Source of the DNA: Cardinalis cardinalis | Taxonomy: Eukaryota > Chordata > Aves > Passeriformes > Cardinalidae | Length of the DNA stretch: 64,000 bases | Assembly (NCBI GenBank): GCA_014549065.1 | Contig: JACDOX010000369.1 | Span: forward strand, 115,313-179,312 | Reading direction: 5' to 3' | Shown here: in pieces, positions 26,589-39,532 of the stretch | Numbering within the stretch: the first letter of the stretch is position 1 | Layout: the number at the start of each line of letters is the position of its first letter | The notes under the pieces: generated by a model | What the model was told of the DNA's origin: nothing | What the model saw: the letters and a program-made list of their open reading frames with translations, nothing else | The model's database searches: none | Made by a program: the position numbers and the translations under genes

Positions 26589-29500
26589 CTAAGATAGAAA
26601 AGCAGAAACAGGTGTTGAGGAAAAAAAAATTGGGAATTATTTTTTCTTATTATTTCTCTGCATTTTCAGGTCTAGAACTATTTTCAATAATTTTTCAATA
26701 GGCAATGCAACAAGCTCTACTTGCTGCAGAGAGACACTGTGTTTATTTTTCTGGAGACACCATTGAGGGGATGCTTAAAAGTTGTTAGAACAAATACCTT
26801 GGGTAATGCCTGAAGAGAAAAAAACCCTTACTGTTTCCTAAGATATTATTTAGTGTGAAGTCAAGAAGATTTTCATTGAATTCTCATTTATTTCTTTACA
26901 CCTAGATAGTGGAGAGAAGTAAAACATTTTTTNATATTTAGCATATGCTATTGGGACTTGGACTTACTTTAGGAAGCTATAAATATCTGTAAAATCCCCT
27001 GAATAGCTTCTTCTGACTGCAGATCACAAATCTAAGGTACTGATAGTCCTTTGTAAGGCAACTTGCAATCTCCTGAGCATACCAAGTAACTCCAAGTAAA
27101 AAGAGCTGAGGCGTGATAAGAGAAGACAACTGTGTATAGTCACTGAGAATAGGACATAAAGAATTTCCATCCAGGATAATGGGAGTATATAAAGAGAAGG
27201 ACGGAAGTANTCGGTCTTGGTTTTTCTTCTGAAAGAACCACCAAACTCTTAAAAAGTCCCTAAGAGAATAAAAAAATCTCTAGGGTATGTCTTCTCCTGN
27301 AGACTGTAGACAGACTCTCTTCTGTTTAAAAAAGCCAGTCTAAATCACCACAGACCTGTATGTTGTGGAAGCCATTTCCACAAAGATTTTTCAGTAATCT
27401 GATGATTCATTACTTCAGAACACTGAATGTTAGANTAAGCTGTGAGGATATGGACTTCAAATAAATCTACAGGAGTAAGATCATTATATAAGGATCACCT
27501 CCATTAAGGACATAGCTTTCTACTCACCCAATGGATGAATTAATAGAAGGCTGAAGCTTGAAGCCAATATGCATTTTTCAAATTAGTAGTATAAAGCATT
27601 TTTTGTTGTATCAAAACTTATATGTAATTAAAAATGCTTTAGTAACTAATTTTACATTTTATTTATTATTATTTTTATGGAAGGTTTTAATTCCATCCTG
27701 GACTGAAACCAGGTTTATAAACATCATAATTTTGCAAATACAGTTCTGGGTTTCAGCTACAANCACATGCAGAGTCAATTTTGTGATTTCCTTATTTGCA
27801 GTAATTTCTTATCANTTTTGATTAATAAAGAAAGGCCTGGATTTTGTGATGAGGAACACTAATATAAAATGAGTTAGACAAATGTACCAAATTAAAACAT
27901 TTCATCTTATTCACTCCAGTCTTTCCTTTCTGTATTTATTATTTGACTTGGGGTTTGATGATGCTTAAGTATAACATCTTCTTAGTCGCATAGCATTTTA
28001 TAATACATAATTGTCTGCTAATTTTGTAGCAAATGTTTAACTTGCACAGTTCAATAATAGATACTAATTTATTTAATCATAAAATATTTATTTTAAAAAC
28101 TAAATAAATGCACTGTGATTATACAGCTATCACTTTAATTTTGTAAATGTAATACACATACTAATAAGTATATGTGATTCATTTAAATGCTGTATCTGAT
28201 AGTATGAGAGGCTTATATATATGTGTGTTTATATATATAAATATAATGTGTTTGCATACTTTTATCAACATAATGAAATCATACTTGAGAAGGAAAAAAA
28301 GCTTTGGAAGGTAACACTTCCTAGTGGCAGTTGTATAAGAATTTTTTGAAGCCTGATCATAGAGAGAACCTGTANAGATCATTTTCAAGGGTGGGATAAT
28401 AATTTTTAAAAATTGACTATTCCTTTCCTTTTTAAACCATATAGACCACTCTAGTCTGGACAACTAGAACACAAAAAAAATACCTTTTAGCTGTTATTTC
28501 ACATGAAATTCTATCCATACATATAGGGGAGAGATTACAAGATGCTGATATTTATAGTAAAATGGAAATTGATTTTCAAATGGGAAGAGATATAATGAAA
28601 CGCATAGATTTCCCCTTAGACATTCTGTTACTGTCCCTAATCAATGCTGAATTTTAATTTCACAATTTTCTGCTTAACTAGATGATATCCTATTTCAGAA
28701 TATCTTCCATGATGCTTGGATTTCTTACTAAACAATCCTTTTCTCATTTGTATGCAAACTTAAAAATAACATAATTTTTTCAAATAGTGTTTTTAGTTGT
28801 TTGTTGGGGGTTTTTTTTAGAGGAAAATGGCAAAAAGCACCCCCCAGTTCCCCCAAATATTGCATGTAGCTTCATACAACTTATTTTCTTTACACTAACT
28901 TCAATTTTATTTTTGGCAGATTTTTGAACAATCTTCCTTAGAACTGTCTGCAGGAACTTAGGGTAAAGTATACAGTATATGAAATTGAAATAGTGTGTAT
29001 TTCTATATAAGAAAATATTAAGTAGGAGTTCTTAGAATTGGTAACTCAAAATGGTAATACATAAGTTTTAAAATTCAGAATGGTAACAGTGTTAAACAAG
29101 CAGCTGCCTCTACATGACAACTTTAATAGAGCTATTAAAGCTGTCAGTTCCAGAACCTGTAGCTGAAAAACTGTTTTCTAGACCATTTTTTACTTAAAAA
29201 GTCAATTGGATCTACTGTAGAAATCCCATTTCTACTGTTCTAACTAGAAATGGGATCTTAGTTAGGATCTGATTTATTTTTTAGGCTATAGGTGAAAAGA
29301 AGGTATCTNGGAAAGGAAGATGGCAAAAGAAATAGCAAAGTGAGAAGCAGAAATACTTTACAGCACTTGTAGAGCAAACTGTTTATTGCTGCCTTAGATT
29401 AGGAGCAAAAGTGCCAAACTTCAGGCTATTTTCTTCTGGAAATGTTCAAAAAATATGTCATGCTCTTTGAGGATNCCAGTGCAAGCACATTTGCAAGTAA

Positions 29501-30140
29501 AAATTCCTCTATAGGCATAAAATAATGCTTTAAAATACAAAAAATTTAAATGATTGTTCTTCTCGTTCACAGGAACAATTTTTAAGGTATTCCATNCCCC
29601 CTAAACATAAGGAGACCTTATAACTATAAGAGATCTATGGGATAACTGCCTATTCTATTGAAAAGCAAGGCAATATGCGTAANTATACAAACATCCATAG
29701 TAAAAATTGTGTGGGTTGTTTTTGCCCTTTTTGATTTTATCCTTTTTAGACATTTTTAAATTCTTCTTTACATGCATTTCAGTATTCTGTCTAATTTCCA
29801 TCTGTGTTTCTTCAAANTGAATTTATAAAAGTGCATTTCTTGCTGTGTGATGAAATGGCCTGGAACACTAAACTAGACCCTTTACCCATAAGATGAGTTT
29901 TACTGTTATTTATCNCTTTTATGTATTACAGGCACTTACTTCATTCTGACACTTGCATTCTGTTCTAAATTAGTTTTATCCATATGTTATTAGGATTGTG
30001 ACTTGTCACACTTCTACAACTGCTAAAATTAGAAATTATGAGAAAAGAGATAATTTTAATATCTCTCATTTTAAAGATAATATTATATCTTTTGAGGCAC
30101 TAATGTCATTTCTGGCAATACCCCTGAAAATTTAGACAAG
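26589..30140. other. AT-rich non-coding DNA
   Basis: No supported gene. A perfect 12-base inverted repeat lies at 29223-29256 and a 9-base one at 29121-29140. Alternating T/A/G purine-pyrimidine sequence occurs at 28215-28245. Otherwise I see nothing. Confidence 0.5.
29223..29256. repeat. Perfect 12-bp inverted repeat (hairpin)
   Basis: ATCCCATTTCTA at 29223-29234 is exactly complementary to TAGAAATGGGAT at 29245-29256, with a 10-base loop. The stem does not extend further, so it is too short for a typical microRNA precursor. Confidence 0.6.
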
Positions 30141-30200
30141 GATTCTATATGATTAAGGTTGGAAAAGGCCTCTCAAGATCATCTCAGCCCATNTCTCCTT
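30141..30200 (-). mobile_element. CR1 LINE 3' scrap, minus strand
   Basis: GATTCTATATGATTAAGGTTGGAAAAGG...TCAAGATCATCTCAGCCCA reads as the complement of the CR1 3' end, tail first. Only about 60 bases remain, which is an extreme 5' truncation. Match is by remembered consensus. Confidence 0.65.
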
Positions 30201-32102
30201 GTGCTTCTCTTTTTATGGTTTTATCTTAAATCTACTTATGTTATGGAGAAAAAATCAGCAATCATGAGTTCATTATTTAGCTCTGCTCCTACTCTCAATG
30301 CAGATGTAATGCAAGAGTCACATGCTAACCCAAATTTTATGTGTGATTCCTTTTTTCCCCAGCTTTGCAATGAAGATGTATTATGTTAGCATAATAAATG
30401 TATGACAGCACAATTTTATAGGATTTTTTCTGTTATTTATTCCTTTATTAACACCATTTCTCTGCAGAAAAAGAGTCTTTCTTCAGTTGTTAAATATTTT
30501 TCGTGTCAGATTGACTTGAGTGGAACGTCAAAGAGTCAAATGCATNCATACTGTCTTGGTTGAGTCTCCTTTGTGTCCGTCCCCCTGGGATGATTACTGC
30601 TGCACTCTTAATGCATGGATGAGAAGCTGTCTTGTCTAACATCCAAGATAACCTGCTGTGGGCTGTATGAGACCCATGTACTAAGTTGGTTTATAATGAA
30701 GGCAAAGCTCATAGGTTTTGACAGACAGAAATTTGAGACTCCTAGGGAGGAGGTACTTAAAAGATTCTGCTATGCTTATGCTATACCAATGGGGGGGTTG
30801 TTTAATTTTTGATTTAGCATAGCAATATATGTAGGGGTTTTTTTTTTGGTTTGCTTTGGTGTGGTCATTTTTGTTAGATTTGCTGTAATATGGCAATATT
30901 TCTGGGTATTTTTAGTAAAAGAGAAAAAGTTTCCACAGAACCTTAAGCTTGTAACGATATACATTATTGTCACAGTGAAAATAATTATTTCGTAAAATTG
31001 CCAATTCAAATCACTCTTGTTTGTAAACTTACAAAAACTTCAGTAGCCTTTAGAAACTGAAATTCCATTTTGCAATTTGACTTTATTTATTTAATTTTGT
31101 CACCAAATGAAGTATTTAAATTATTAGATTTTTTCATAAATTGANTAGCACTATTTGGCAGTAGATATACTGTCAAACCTACTCATANGGTCTTTCACAT
31201 TATTTAGCTACCTATGGAATATTTAATAGAGTAACTAATTTATTTTTANCCTTAGCAATTATGTCAGAACATAAAGATTAATGAAACAGAGAATAAAATG
31301 CTCTATTTTGTATGTCAGAAGACAAATAGACTAAAAAGATGACAATTCTTGCAACCGCAAATTTTTTTACAATACAATCAAGAGAGATGAGTCAAAAGAA
31401 TGTTATACAGTACTATTTACTCATCCCAGAATTATTGCCTAAGATTGGTCAAAGCTTTTTAATTAGTTAAGAAAATTATGTTAGAAAAAGTATGCTAAGT
31501 GTGCAAATTGTTTGATGACAAAATAAGATCATTATGTAACTGTTGGCAATATTTAAAAGAAAAAAAGGAACAAAACACTGTTTTTTTAAAATCAGGGCTG
31601 AAAATTATTTGGTAAAAAAGCAGTTCTTGTGCCCACTCTATCTTCTACCCATCATAGATTAAGTTACAGCACTATATTGTAGGAATTTTGTACTGCTGTG
31701 ATATTGAAAATGAGTAAGTNACAATTCAAGAAAGCACTTACCTCATCCTCTATCAATATATTATATGGACAACACATTGTCAAGACAACATATTTAGCTA
31801 CAGAAAAGTAAGTTCTGACTTTAGTAGGGAACCACTTCAAGATATAATACACAACTATGAAAAGGAGGCTATGGAATTCTCCCATCTTTCTCTCTGCAAA
31901 GGCAGAAAAGTATGATTTTATGTAAGGAATGATTGCTCATTATTGCAGCAAATTNATTATTTTGAAAAGCAGTCTGCGGAGTAAGAGGGAAAAGCTGCAC
32001 TAAAAGCAGTTAAATTTTTGTCTGTTTTCTTGTATCTGAATGAAAAATGACAAAAATATATCTTCTTTTTAATATTCTTTCCTGTCAACAAAGAACAATA
32101 AA
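30201..32102. other. AT-rich non-coding DNA
   Basis: No supported gene. The segment 30880-30973 resembles 34148-34243 in the opposite orientation (see that entry). A run of seven G at about 30791-30797 and T-rich runs at 30835-30848 are simple sequence. Confidence 0.5.
30880..30973 (-). repeat. Diverged repeat, copy A
   Basis: The minus strand of this segment aligns with the plus strand of 34148-34243. Shared blocks are GTGACAATAATG, TACAA, TTTAAGRTT-like text, ATGGAAA/GTGGAAA, CTTTTA-TAAAA and AAATATTG. By eye about three quarters of positions agree over some 95 bases. Both copies give related chance translations (RFxGNFFxFxK). It is probably a fragment of an old interspersed repeat of unknown family. 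Confidence 0.5.
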
Positions 32103-32564
32103 TTGGAAAAAAAAAAAAAGAAAATTGAGAAATTTGGGAAATTTAGTGACTACAAGAAGATGGACCGGGATTATATCAGGTGCAGTGCAAAGGACCAAAA
32201 GAGGCCAAAACTAAGCTCACAGATGTTGCAAAAGCAGGGGAAAAAGTCAATGAGGAAGACACAACTTGGAGGGGAAGATATGAGTGACATGGCATGGATG
32301 CCCTAAAAAAAANAAAAAATCTTTCCCAAAGTCAAAGCCATCAAAAGGCNTGGCATGCCATCANGTGCAAGGACATGCACCAAAGATTCCTCTATTGGTC
32401 CCCATTGAAATTGCAAGATTCCTTTTCCCTTCCCAAAAGGAAATTTCCAAAATTTCNTTTTTTCCAAACCCAAAAAGAAAGGCTTACATATGAAATAGAG
32501 ATTTTTGGAATTCACTTGAGTTAGCAATATGAATTAAGGATTTAAAGTTTAACCTGTAGAANTA
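32103..32564 (+). mobile_element. Possible endogenous-retrovirus internal remnant
   Basis: The stretch begins after an A-run at 32106-32119 and ends where the first LTR begins. It has a polar, Lys/Gln-rich frame (to about 32306) and many ambiguous bases. About 75 bases near its start (32120-32192) resemble 33173-33247 on the other side of the LTR. It may be degraded internal or flanking ERV sequence, but no gag, pol or env motif can be identified with confidence. Confidence 0.35.
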
Positions 32565-33119
32565 TGTGTTGAATTTTAACCCCTTTACTTAAGAAACCTT
32601 TGCCNTAGTACAAAGGGCATAGGAAATGCAAATTTCTGAAAGCCTCTTGCATAAANAACAATACCAGAGGAGACCAAGGGACACANAGAACCCAGATAAA
32701 GGGGCTTCTCTGTCTCCAAAGCTAATCAAAGCCNCAGAAATACTCAGATAAGCACCAAGAGACCAAGGGCNCACNCGNAAAGGGAAAAAGTTCAAAAGTT
32801 CAGTAATGAAGAAGACTACAACCTTCAGCCTCAGANACCACCAAAAGACCCCCGTGCGACCACCACAGTGAACCATGCATGCCCAGAAGGGNGTGGACCT
32901 ATTTAGCNTACGAGGCAAAGACAGGTTGAATATGCATGAAAAAGTTNTGCAATGTATTACGTATGGAANACCTTTGTGAATAAAAATGTGAGTCAGACTG
33001 AAGCTCGGGGCACAAGTTTTTCATGAGAGCTATCTCACTTGTGCCGGGCGCCGACATACATACCCACTTCATAACTACATCAAGTTGTGGAGTTTATTTA
33101 TTCCGCGTATCGCTTCACA
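32565..33119 (+). mobile_element. ERV LTR (first of cluster)
   Basis: It begins TGTGTTGAATTTTAACCCC (the true start may be 2 bases later) and ends CGCTTCACA. A polyadenylation signal AATAAA lies at 32979-32984, followed by about 135 bases of R/U5 containing a GTGCCGGGCGCCGAC block. It matches a songbird LTR I recall, possibly of the ERVK class. No clear target duplication or primer-binding site adjoins it. The unusually high number of ambiguous bases (about 17 from 32313 to 32969) fits a multi-copy, recently spread repeat that was hard to assemble. Confidence 0.75.
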
Positions 33120-33124
33120 TACAC

Positions 33125-33872
33125 TCTGGAAAGGAGATAGGATCAAATGAAATGCAATTGCAAAAAACCCTAAAAATTCCAGAAAATTGGGATATTTAGT
33201 GTCTTCAAAAAATGGTCTGTGAGGAAATGAGCTGCAGTGCTGTCGGAGGGTGACATTATGATGCTTGTATCCCCATTCATGTGTTCTGTTTATGGTGGAT
33301 ATTATGTTCTGTGTCTTTAAGACTGGCTCTGAAGAGTGAAAGTTTAGTTTGGNTTTTCTTATCAGCCTGACGGGACACAGAGATAGGGCAGTACATTGTG
33401 CTGCTTTTGCTTTTTTGCTTTTGCTTTTCACTCTGCNCTCTTGCTCTTGCTTCTGCTCATTAGCTAGTTTAGCTAAACAGTCCAAATTTCTTCCTGGACT
33501 GTTTCTGCTTTCCTTTTTTGAACCAACTTGAACCAGCTCTGGTCTGGGACCTGGGACCACCGAGAGTTTGCACCTTGTGGCCTGCAGCAGCTGCCCCAGC
33601 GCCGGAGGGACAGAGAACAGAGCGACCACCCCCGAGAGAGACTTTCTGAATTTGTCATCTTTTTTTTTTCAGAGCGGTGAAAGAGTGGTGTCATCCGGTA
33701 TTGTTCATTTTGTGTGCTGGGGGGGTGCTGTGCCTGTTAAATAAACAGGTTCTTTCCACTTCTCTCCGAGGAATTCTTCCNGAACCAGTTNGGGAGAGGG
33801 GCCATGTGGGTTTGTTTTCTNGAGGGGCCCCCCTTTGAAGATTCTCCCCCAAATTTACCCTAAACCAAGACA
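33125..33872 (+). mobile_element. ERV LTR (second of cluster), left end unclear
   Basis: The right end is clear: AATTTACCCTAAACCAAGACA at 33872, preceded by AATAAA at 33740-33745. Upstream are T/G/C-rich tracts (TTTTGCTTTTGCTTTTC near 33415) and a 'ggacctgggaccacc' block that I associate with a songbird LTR family. No TG start is apparent on the left. It may have been lost when the neighbouring LTR inserted, or the element may be 5'-truncated. The 184-codon minus-strand frame at 33075-33629 lies inside the LTRs and is a shadow, not a gene. Confidence 0.65.
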
Positions 33873-36800
33873 GTAAAGTAACCTGGGAACTAAATATTTT
33901 ATGACTTTATTATCAGTCTATTACATTTCCAACTAAATACCAAAGCCAGAACTTTGTGATACATATGTGATGTGAAAAATATGAGATGTAATGGCAATAT
34001 TCATAGANTAGGTTCTAGGAATTTGTTTCGACAAACTCATCAGTGATGTTTGCCACTCTGAAATNAACTATGTCATATGCCACTTTGCTTTTACAGGAAA
34101 AATAAGGGAAAAAACTGCCCTTTTTATTAAATGATTGCTTTTGCTTTGTGACAATAATGCATACAAGTACAAATTTAAGATTTCATGGAAATTTTTTTCC
34201 TTTTATTAAAACTGTTAAAAAATATTGTAATTCTAGCACAAAGCCACAACTCCCAGTATTCNTTGTTCTTTCTCACAAATCAACTGATCTATTTCTTCAA
34301 TGTTTCTTACAAGAACTCTTTTTCTNTGCCTAAAGCTTCTCCAAATAATTCAGATTCCAATGTCATATGAAGTCAATANACAACTGTTCAGTCATTAGAG
34401 TACTTGTGTATATGCAGCCAAAATCAGAGTTCTTCAGCCATAATAAAGTATTTCTTTATCACAAGGGGTCATGAGGTTCTCCTTTATTTATGTAATCAAA
34501 ATATTCCTGAGAGATATGAATAGCTTCTAGAATAACTGGGTCTTATGAAGAAAAATGAATTGAAAATAGTACGAATAAAGTCCACACACTATGCAACTAG
34601 TAATCACAAATTACCAGGAAGAACAGGATTTCCTGCAATCATCTTCAAACCTATTTGAATTCACAATCAAATTTATGGTAGCAAAAAGCAAGATCACCAA
34701 GGGGTGGAAATACCCAAGCTGAAGAATGCAGAAAGGCAATTAATAACAGTTTGAATTTTGACATATTAATTATTTTGTTAGTAGAGTTTTTGCTGTTGTG
34801 TTATTTTTCCCAATTTTTTAAAAATATTTAAGTTTAAAACCTTTGCCTTACAAGTATATTATCAATTTAATTGATAATTACAGCATGATGGCTAACATGA
34901 GAATTTTTTCTTTGCTGCAGATATATAATACAAGTGCNACATTTGTAAGAATGTTTCCTTCTGGAACTGAGAGATCTCAACAGACTGATGGGACTTCTTT
35001 TGCCTTCTTTTCTTAAAGGAAAAAAAAAGAACAAATATTAAAGGAAAAATATTTTTAAGAGACCACACCTCAGTCAGAGTCCATCTTTTTTCTTCATTCA
35101 TGGTCACCAATTGGACAGGCAAGAGCAGGAGAAAATTGAGGGTTTCCTAATTTTTGGAAGCACAGTCAAAATGGGATAATATTGTTTGTTAATTTAGTGA
35201 TGCTGTTATGGGTATTTGCCAAAATATTTCACATTTGTCAAATCCATTTTGAATTCATATTTTGGTAATTGTAGGGAGGATGAAAAGAGTGGGGTTTTTT
35301 TTATCTTCTTCAGTTTATTAATCTTATTTTTCATATAGCATCNTTTTTACATTTCCATTTCTGTAGCACAGTTTTTTCAGTTCTTTTTTCATTGTATCAA
35401 AACCCTCAGATCCTTAATAACTCATAACCATTGTCCCATAATACTAGTAAATTTTACATGAGAAAATGAGCTTTGTCCCAGTAGTAGAACACTTAAGAAC
35501 AAGTTGTATTAACTTCNCTGAAAAAAACAAAAGCCAAACAGGTCTCATGATCCAGTGGTAGAAAAAGAATCTGAAGGCTTTTTCTTTTTCTTACTCAGGG
35601 TTAAACTTTACTTTTGAACTGTTACCTGTGTTAAATTATTGTTTCCCGTTATTGGAAAGGCATGCTTCACTGCTGCACATTCTTGTTTTTTCAAATAGTT
35701 TTTAATTAGTTCATGCAAATGGAAAAAGTTTTAATAGAGGACTGAAAAAACAGTAAAAAAAAGGGAACAGAGAATCAGAAAAATAAAACATACAACATTT
35801 GTGATATTTGTGACAATCANCTAGAAGATAGATTCTCTTTAAAACTGATGATTTAAGTTTTGTTGAGTGGATGTAAATTCTGATCTCTCCACAAATGCTT
35901 TACCTTCAGAGACAAGCATCAAGAGCAATTGCTTTGTTGTCTTCTGNAAAGCTAAGTCCACCATGTACATTCAGAGTGTTAATCAAAGCAATTCATGTAC
36001 TAAGGCGAGCTATCACAGATCAGCTACTATAAATAGCATCACAAATTATATGTGTATTTTGACACCAGTTGCTCATGAGTAAAGTACCCCATTGCTCAAA
36101 TTAAGTCTGAGAAGGCTGAGCTTCCAGACCTTTAAGGCTACAAGTTATTCTAGATTAAAGACAATGAATAAATCTACATTAGGACTGCTGTGACAAAAGG
36201 GGAGGGGCTGTGGTTCAGTCTGCTATGAGGCACTCTACTGCTAGCCGTGTATATGCACGCTGTGTTACTACTGCCGGAGAAATCAATGCCAGTGTCTGGG
36301 TGCATATTGCTGTGTGACCTTGTGTCCACCCTGGGTTGCACATATTGCTCCTGCACANGACCTCAGTTACAGTATTTTCACACTCTTTTTGCACTCAAAT
36401 GAATATTATGACTTCACATTTACATAGAATTTATTTTTCACTGAAATCAACCCTTCCTGTACACTAAATGTAGGCAGACACAGATGGAGGTCCTTGTCCT
36501 CCATCAGGAACAAAATTGGGTAAAATTTCCAGGANGCCGCCATAGATGGATAAGGACCTATTGAGCCAACTCAGAGTGAAAAAAGTAGCTTTCATGAGGT
36601 GGAAACAAGGGCAGGTGGTAAATATATAAAAACATATATTATATATTTATTATATAGTCATGTATAATAAAAATATGCTTCCATTGAAGGCTGTTAAAAG
36701 GATAAACAATTGACTCTGAAGTAACAGTTCAGAGAATGTTATTCCCTGCCATTGGGAATGACTTTCAAAAAGAGAATGAACACACTATTCCCTTTCTTAT

Positions 36801-39532
36801 TTCTTTGTTGTTGTTTTTTTTTTTCCATATATCAGAGCAGGCAATAATGATATCTATGAATCTCTCTATATGAGTTTTATTGGTTTGCTGTTTGTGGCAA
36901 TATAATCCATATTTAATTCAAAAATTAACAGCTTGCACGTGTGCTATTACCAAAGCTTAATATGACTTGATGTTGCTTACTTGAAAATATATCCACAATT
37001 GTGTTGCTATTGTGTTAAAAATGAGAAATAGAAAAACTTCCTTTCTAGACAAGTTATTTTTAATACTCATATAGGATTTTATAGGTCATCAAAATTCACT
37101 GGCAAAAAAATTTCATAAATTGCATTCTACTTAACAAAGCAGTAGGAAAAAAATCCAGTATACTTTGTGATGTATTGAAGCAGCCAGTATTTTAGCAGTT
37201 TTTTGGAGGGCTACAAGAAGATATTTTCAGAAAGGAGCTATTTTATACATCTGAACAGGTAAAAGGAAAATTTGAAGTATTAGTATCTTCCTGAAGAGAA
37301 GAGTGTGTCAATAATCTTAAAAAGATAGGTTAAAACCAATGAAAGGTGAAAACTCACAATTAAATTTACCCTAAGGAGTTATATTTGCTAAAGTCAATTA
37401 GAGCAATATTAAAGCAGAGAAAAATATGGGACCAAGGAGAAATTAAGTAGTGGTGAAGTTGGATGATTAAGGCTATTATTTAAGTTTGGGGAAGCCAAAA
37501 CAAATGTGAAAATAGTATTTGAGGTCAAAACATGATTAACAGTAGAAAGTTGAGATGGGATGAAGAAAGGAGGTTAAAAGGAATGGAAGTAAAGTAGGTG
37601 TGATCCAAGGGAGATATAAAGAGATAGAGTGTGAGTTTTTAAAATAAGTCTCAGTGCAGATTTATAGCTCTATTATTGTGGGTGGGAATGAGAAACAAAG
37701 GGAAGAAGGATCGAAGGAGAAATTAAAAGCTGTAAGGGAAAAAAAAAAGTGAAATTGTTTGCAATATAAGAAATAGGACTTTTCTGTTTAAACATTAACT
37801 GGTTTTTTGTTTCTTTTGTGCGTTTGTTTGGTTTTGTTGTGGTTTTGTGGGTGTTTTTGGTTTGATTAAAGACTTTTGAGCATTTATTTTGCTTCAGTNT
37901 TTTTGGGTGTTTTGCTGTTTCTTCCCAAGTGTATTCATTTTCTTCTGTTCCTTTTTTTTTACAATAATTTTTTGGAACCGGGGGACTAGCTTCTCATTCA
38001 GGGAGCATCTTGTTCTTTCTTCATGAGTAACAATGATTTTTGTTTCTTCTATCCTTGTTTTTTTTTCAAATTCTTCTCACTCTTTGCGGCATAAGCCAAC
38101 ACAATATTCCCTTATTCTTTGCCAGTCTCATCAATGATGCAATTATATGCTATGAACACAGCTCCAAAATGAGATTTTTTAGGAAAACTTGCCAGCATAG
38201 AGAACATAAACTATTCAGCTCAACAGCAATTGGGCCCAAATGCAATAGATCCATACATAAATTATGGCTATTGTTTGTTTGCTTTTCACTTTCTTGGCAA
38301 CAGCATATTGATTAACAAACAGTGACTAGCAAGAGATTATAAAAAATTTAAGGAACACAGCATAGCCTATTTTTCATCTCAAACCCCATTTAAACTAATT
38401 TATATGTGGCTTTATTAAAGTATAATAATTTTAAAGATTTAATATTTAGTAGTTGCTAAGTATTCGTTCTAATTTCCTGGTGAAGAAAAAAAACAACATA
38501 GTAAAGTTATTCTCTCAATTCAACAACCTACTAGAAGGAAATGGGAAACTGTTTTGTTTGCTTTTCTTTTTCCTCAGGTACCTACTGTTCCTGATTATAA
38601 TATTTTCAATGAATGAAGAAAATTGTACGTACAATTTATTTTCGGCTGTTACTGAAATATAATTTTAGTGCTCTTTCCAGTATATAGTTGTGTACCTGTA
38701 TGATTCACATTTTTAAATGGTCTTGTTTGTATATTTCATTCNCCTGTTGGTCTATTAAATGTTTGCAGACTACATTCACAATAGAATTTAAATGTAATTA
38801 TGCTCTGCAAAGAAGGATGTGAAACTAAGATTTTTATCCATTTCAGACTGCTAAAGTAATAGAAAAACGAAGAAAGAAAATAATGAGAACACTCTATATG
38901 TATTTAGAGACAGAAAACATACATTCACTTCTAAAAAACNTAAAACACACTGAAACTCCTNTTGGTAACTTTCTAAAAGAAAAGANAAGGTGGAAAAGAC
39001 AGGCATTGATATTCAAAGTTTAAAAAAAGGAAAGTGTGGCATGGTGCTCTTCCAATCAGACAGTCTGAGTTTACTTTCAGTAGAAATCAGTAACTAGGTA
39101 AAAAAGGAGCTCTTAGTTTCCTGAGCCTTGTTCTGCTAGGGAATGAGGATATGGCTGGTCTGTATAACATACTCTAGGAACCAAGAAGTTTTCTCAGACT
39201 GATTAATACAGATACAGACAAAAAGATGAGATACTCCAAATCAGCTGACTCTAAAAAAAATAATTTATAGATCAAACAGGAGCCTGAAATTCTATGAAGA
39301 GTGACTTGACAACAGATTTTTAATTTGTACATGCTTTACTTAACCTAGAATTTCAACATTTTTCTGTCTGTATTCATAAGGACATGGATTCCCCCCATTT
39401 AACTTTGGATAGCTCAGTGGGATTTAAGATGAGAGCCTAAATTTTTTAATTATCTTTAAAATTTCCTCTACAAGTCATGAGGAGGGCCAAGCCCTTTTCA
39501 TGTAGAGAGCGCATTTCCCGCTGGTAGACTCT
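33873..39532. other. AT-rich non-coding DNA
   Basis: No supported gene over 5.6 kb apart from the repeat copy at 34148-34243. A more GC-balanced patch at about 36180-36360 has no recognised identity. T/G-rich sequence lies at about 37800-37930. TA-rich sequence lies at 36623-36660. Confidence 0.5.
34148..34243 (+). repeat. Diverged repeat, copy B
   Basis: This is the partner of 30880-30973, in inverted orientation about 3.2 kb away, with the ERV cluster lying between them. Similarity stops abruptly outside the roughly 95-base core. The family is unknown. Confidence 0.5.

Noticed and set aside
29223..29256. Hairpin considered as a microRNA precursor
   Set aside because: The stem is only 12 pairs and does not extend; microRNA precursors need a much longer stem.
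32103..32306. Lys/Gln-rich frame considered as a gag fragment
   Set aside because: No zinc knuckle or other legible gag motif; kept only as a possible ERV remnant.
33075..33629. 184-codon minus-strand frame
   Set aside because: It lies within two plus-strand LTRs and has no recognised domain; it is a shadow frame.
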